From Roseobacter ponti (lineage in GTDB: Bacteria; Pseudomonadota; Alphaproteobacteria; Rhodobacterales; Rhodobacteraceae): DNA of 64,000 nucleotides. This document shows positions 62,115 through 64,000 of the stretch, piece after piece. A model generated the notes under the pieces. That model worked only from the letters and a program-made list of their open reading frames with translations, had not been told where the DNA came from and searched no databases. Numbering within the stretch: position 1 is the first letter of the stretch; each line of letters begins with the position of its first letter. A program made the translations under genes and the position numbers. The stretch covers positions 2,108,001 through 2,172,000 of the forward strand of contig NZ_CP048788.1 of NCBI RefSeq assembly GCF_012932215.1. The letters run 5' to 3'.

Positions 62115-62413
62115 GACCCCTGCCGCAGGTACAGTGAAAGTGGTGCGGGGTTGTGCTGAATGAGGCCGGCGTGGTCCGTCAGTCTCATGCCGGCAGGGTT
62201 TCTCGCGTCCTCGCCTCGTTTTGCGGAAGACCGCACAACCGGAAGACGGTCCGAATGAGGTCAGGTCCGGAAAGCCAGTCAGAGCCGGCGGATAATCGGT
62301 TTCAAAGTCCCGGAAAACCTGCCCCGGCAGTGCTTTGGTGATCCCGTGTGCCGCCCGCAGTACGGACATGTCACTCCGGTCATCAGAAATACTGCTGACG
62401 TGTGCCGGTTGCT

Positions 62414-63109
62414 TCAGCGCAGCTGTGCCGCGCCGACGATCGGCCCCATGCCTTTTTCCTGGATGAGTACGACCACGGCTTCGGCACCCGGTGCCGGCGC
62501 TTCGATGTCCAGCGGTGCGCGCCCGTCCCACTCGCCCAGAATTTTCCAGTCCTGGGTCACGTTCGAATAGACAATTCTCCGGCCCGCGTTTTCACCACGG
62601 GTAATGTCGGCCTCCCGCTCCGGCACATAACGGACCATCTGAACGATCAGCGCACCTGTGGGGGGCTGCTTTGCCTCGGCTGAGATCTGCACGCTCTCAC
62701 CGTTGCGGCGCAATGACACAAGAACCGGTGCAGGCTGTGCTTTATGCGCAGCGATCGCCTCGGAGAGCTGCATCGGTTTGGCGCCGATAATATCGGTCAG
62801 ACCGTTCACAATCATCTCCGGCGTATAGATCGACCGGCGCCCTGCCGCGGTGGCATAAGCCCGCTGGCGCTGCGCATTGCGCGGATCGGCGAACTGATCT
62901 TTCCACCCGATGTAATCCCAGTAATCAACATGCAGCGCGAGCGCGATGACGTCATCACGACCGGCGATCTGATGAAAAAGATCATCCGCAGGCGGACAGG
63001 AAGAGCATCCCTGAGAGGTATAAAGCTCGACCACAACAGGTGCGTCCTGGGCCTGGAGCGGTGAGATGAAAAGTGCGCCGGCGAAAATAGCCTGCATCAG
63101 TCGTCGCAT
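62414..63109 (-). CDS. DUF1223 thioredoxin-like secreted protein
   Basis: 231 residues: signal peptide (about 1-20, ending LQAQ), then a thioredoxin-like domain opened by VVVELYTSQGCSSCPPADDLF, holding a CSSC (CxxC) pair. The DUF1223 family is common in alphaproteobacteria and its role is not fixed; periplasmic thiol redox is likely. AGGGGA precedes the ATG. It lies 230 bp from acnA and is divergent from it. Confidence 0.88.
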   Translation of the reverse strand: MRRLMQAIFAGALFISPLQAQDAPVVVELYTSQGCSSCPPADDLFHQIAGRDDVIALALHVDYWDYIGWKDQFADPRNAQRQRAYATAAGRRSIYTPEMIVNGLTDIIGAKPMQLSEAIAAHKAQPAPVLVSLRRNGESVQISAEAKQPPTGALIVQMVRYVPEREADITRGENAGRRIVYSNVTQDWKILGEWDGRAPLDIEAPAPGAEAVVVLIQEKGMGPIVGAAQLR

Positions 63110-63339
63110 GTGATTCCCCTGAAAGGTGCAGTCTGCCCCTTTCCCTCCACATAAACAGACCGCGCTGTAATGACCAATCAACGTTTCTTGAGAGAGGCTG
63201 CAAATTCCGTGAGCCAGCCCGGTACACAATGGTATACATTTTGCGCCGAAGGTGCGGAATTGAGTTGAACTGCCCCCCTCCTTAAGGCATTCAGCAGGTA
63301 ATTCACTGATCATCCGACTTCAGCCCGAGGGAGCACATT

Positions 63340-64000
63340 ATGCCCATTACCGTTGGTCACGACAGTTCTGAAACCCGTAAAACCCTGACATCCGGCGCGC
63401 AGAGCGTCGATTATTACTCGATAGAGGCGGCAACAGCCGCGGGATTGGGTGATTTCTCGAAGCTTCCGGCAGCGCTCAAGGTTGTGCTGGAAAATATGCT
63501 GCGCTTTGAGGATGGCAAAACGGTCACCACCGACGATATCCGTGCCTTTGCGGAATGGGCTGAGAAAGGCGGGAAGAACCCGCGCGAGATCGCCTACCGC
63601 CCTGCCCGCGTGCTGCTGCAGGACTTTACCGGTGTTCCGGCGGTCGTTGATCTGGCCGCGATGCGCGATGCGATCATCAGCCTTGGCGGTGACGCGGAAA
63701 AGATCAACCCGCTCAACCCGGTGGATCTTGTCATTGACCACTCGGTGATGATCGACGAATTCGGCAACCCGCGCGCCTTTCAGATGAATGTGGACCGCGA
63801 ATACGAGCGCAACATGGAGCGCTATACTTTCCTCAAGTGGGGTCAGAAAGCCTTTAACAACTTCCGCGTGGTGCCTCCCGGCACCGGTATCTGTCACCAG
63901 GTAAACCTTGAATATCTGGCGCAGACGGTCTGGACGGACACCGATCAGGACGGCAAAGAAGTGGCCTACCCCGACACGCTCGTGGGCACCGACAGCCACA
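63340..64000 (+). CDS. acnA: Aconitate hydratase (5' part; continues past window)
   Basis: First 220 codons of the TCA-cycle enzyme that interconverts citrate and isocitrate. It starts [16 protein letters not shown], and the conserved [31 protein letters not shown] and [18 protein letters not shown] are present. The window ends at the GTDSH substrate motif. GAGGGAG precedes the ATG. The Fe-S cysteines lie downstream, outside the window. Confidence 0.97.
   Translation, partial: MPITVGHDSSETRKTLTSGAQSVDYYSIEAATAAGLGDFSKLPAALKVVLENMLRFEDGKTVTTDDIRAFAEWAEKGGKNPREIAYRPARVLLQDFTGVPAVVDLAAMRDAIISLGGDAEKINPLNPVDLVIDHSVMIDEFGNPRAFQMNVDREYERNMERYTFLKWGQKAFNNFRVVPPGTGICHQVNLEYLAQTVWTDTDQDGKEVAYPDTLVGTDSH

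Overview
The window is typical of a marine Rhodobacteraceae (roseobacter-group alphaproteobacterium). The evidence is a GC-rich, densely packed chromosome; a complete RcGTA-type gene transfer agent (GTA) cluster; a DMSP lyase (dddP); a VPLPA-CTERM protein; DUF1194, DUF6314 and YceI proteins; and a pyruvate dehydrogenase E1-beta that carries its own lipoyl domain. Most of it is ordinary chromosomal housekeeping. No integrase, transposase, CRISPR array or rRNA was seen, and there is one tRNA gene.

Layout. 1-12.9 kb: an MFS transporter (cut by the window edge), queA and a large AsmA-like envelope protein on the minus strand; bcp, a DUF455 ferritin-like protein and an M23 peptidase/bactofilin pair on the plus strand; a secreted vWA protein and two tandem cyclophilins on the minus strand; pgk and a DivIC/FtsL-like septum protein on the plus strand. 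12.9-17.6 kb: pdhA-pdhB-pdhC, then cysE facing it. 17.8-32 kb: the GTA operon on the minus strand (g15 back to g1), with a sigma70-like promoter, a hairpin terminator inside the leader and dyad operator candidates. 32-37.6 kb: mltG, fabF, a GNAT, acpP, fabG and fabD on the minus strand. 37.7-42.6 kb: a cytochrome b561-YceI fusion, a separate YceI protein, rpsF-rpsR-rplI and a lytic transglycosylase lipoprotein. 42.6-50.8 kb: VPLPA-CTERM protein, tig, ackA, tRNA-Leu(UAG), a degenerate Hint protein, the bifunctional NAD(P)HX repair enzyme and glnB-glnA. 51-58.5 kb: a membrane-anchored NYN RNase, a YigZ/Impact-like protein, divergent HODM-like and dddP genes, an unknown membrane protein, an alpha/beta hydrolase-OsmC fusion, bioY and DUF6314. 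58.8-64 kb: purB, two small secreted proteins sharing a cysteine motif, a divergent solitary fliG, a DUF1223 protein and the start of acnA.

How the parts work together. The GTA genes are all co-directional, mostly coupled by 1-11 nt overlaps, and encode a full tailed-particle pathway: TerS/TerL packaging, portal, protease and capsid, head-tail connectors, tail tube, chaperones and tape measure, distal tail, hub, cell-wall peptidase and the tip protein. With no integrase, repressor or replication genes, it is a domesticated GTA and not an active prophage. The most novel-looking signal is its control region. A near-consensus promoter is followed about 25 nt later by an intrinsic-terminator hairpin before g1, which suggests attenuation or antitermination control of GTA expression. 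Further points of interest are the long TerS/TerL overlap, the perfect 7-bp dyad upstream of pdhA, the dddP/HODM divergent pair, the hairpin-rich leader of the NYN RNase gene and the torque-helix changes in the solitary FliG.
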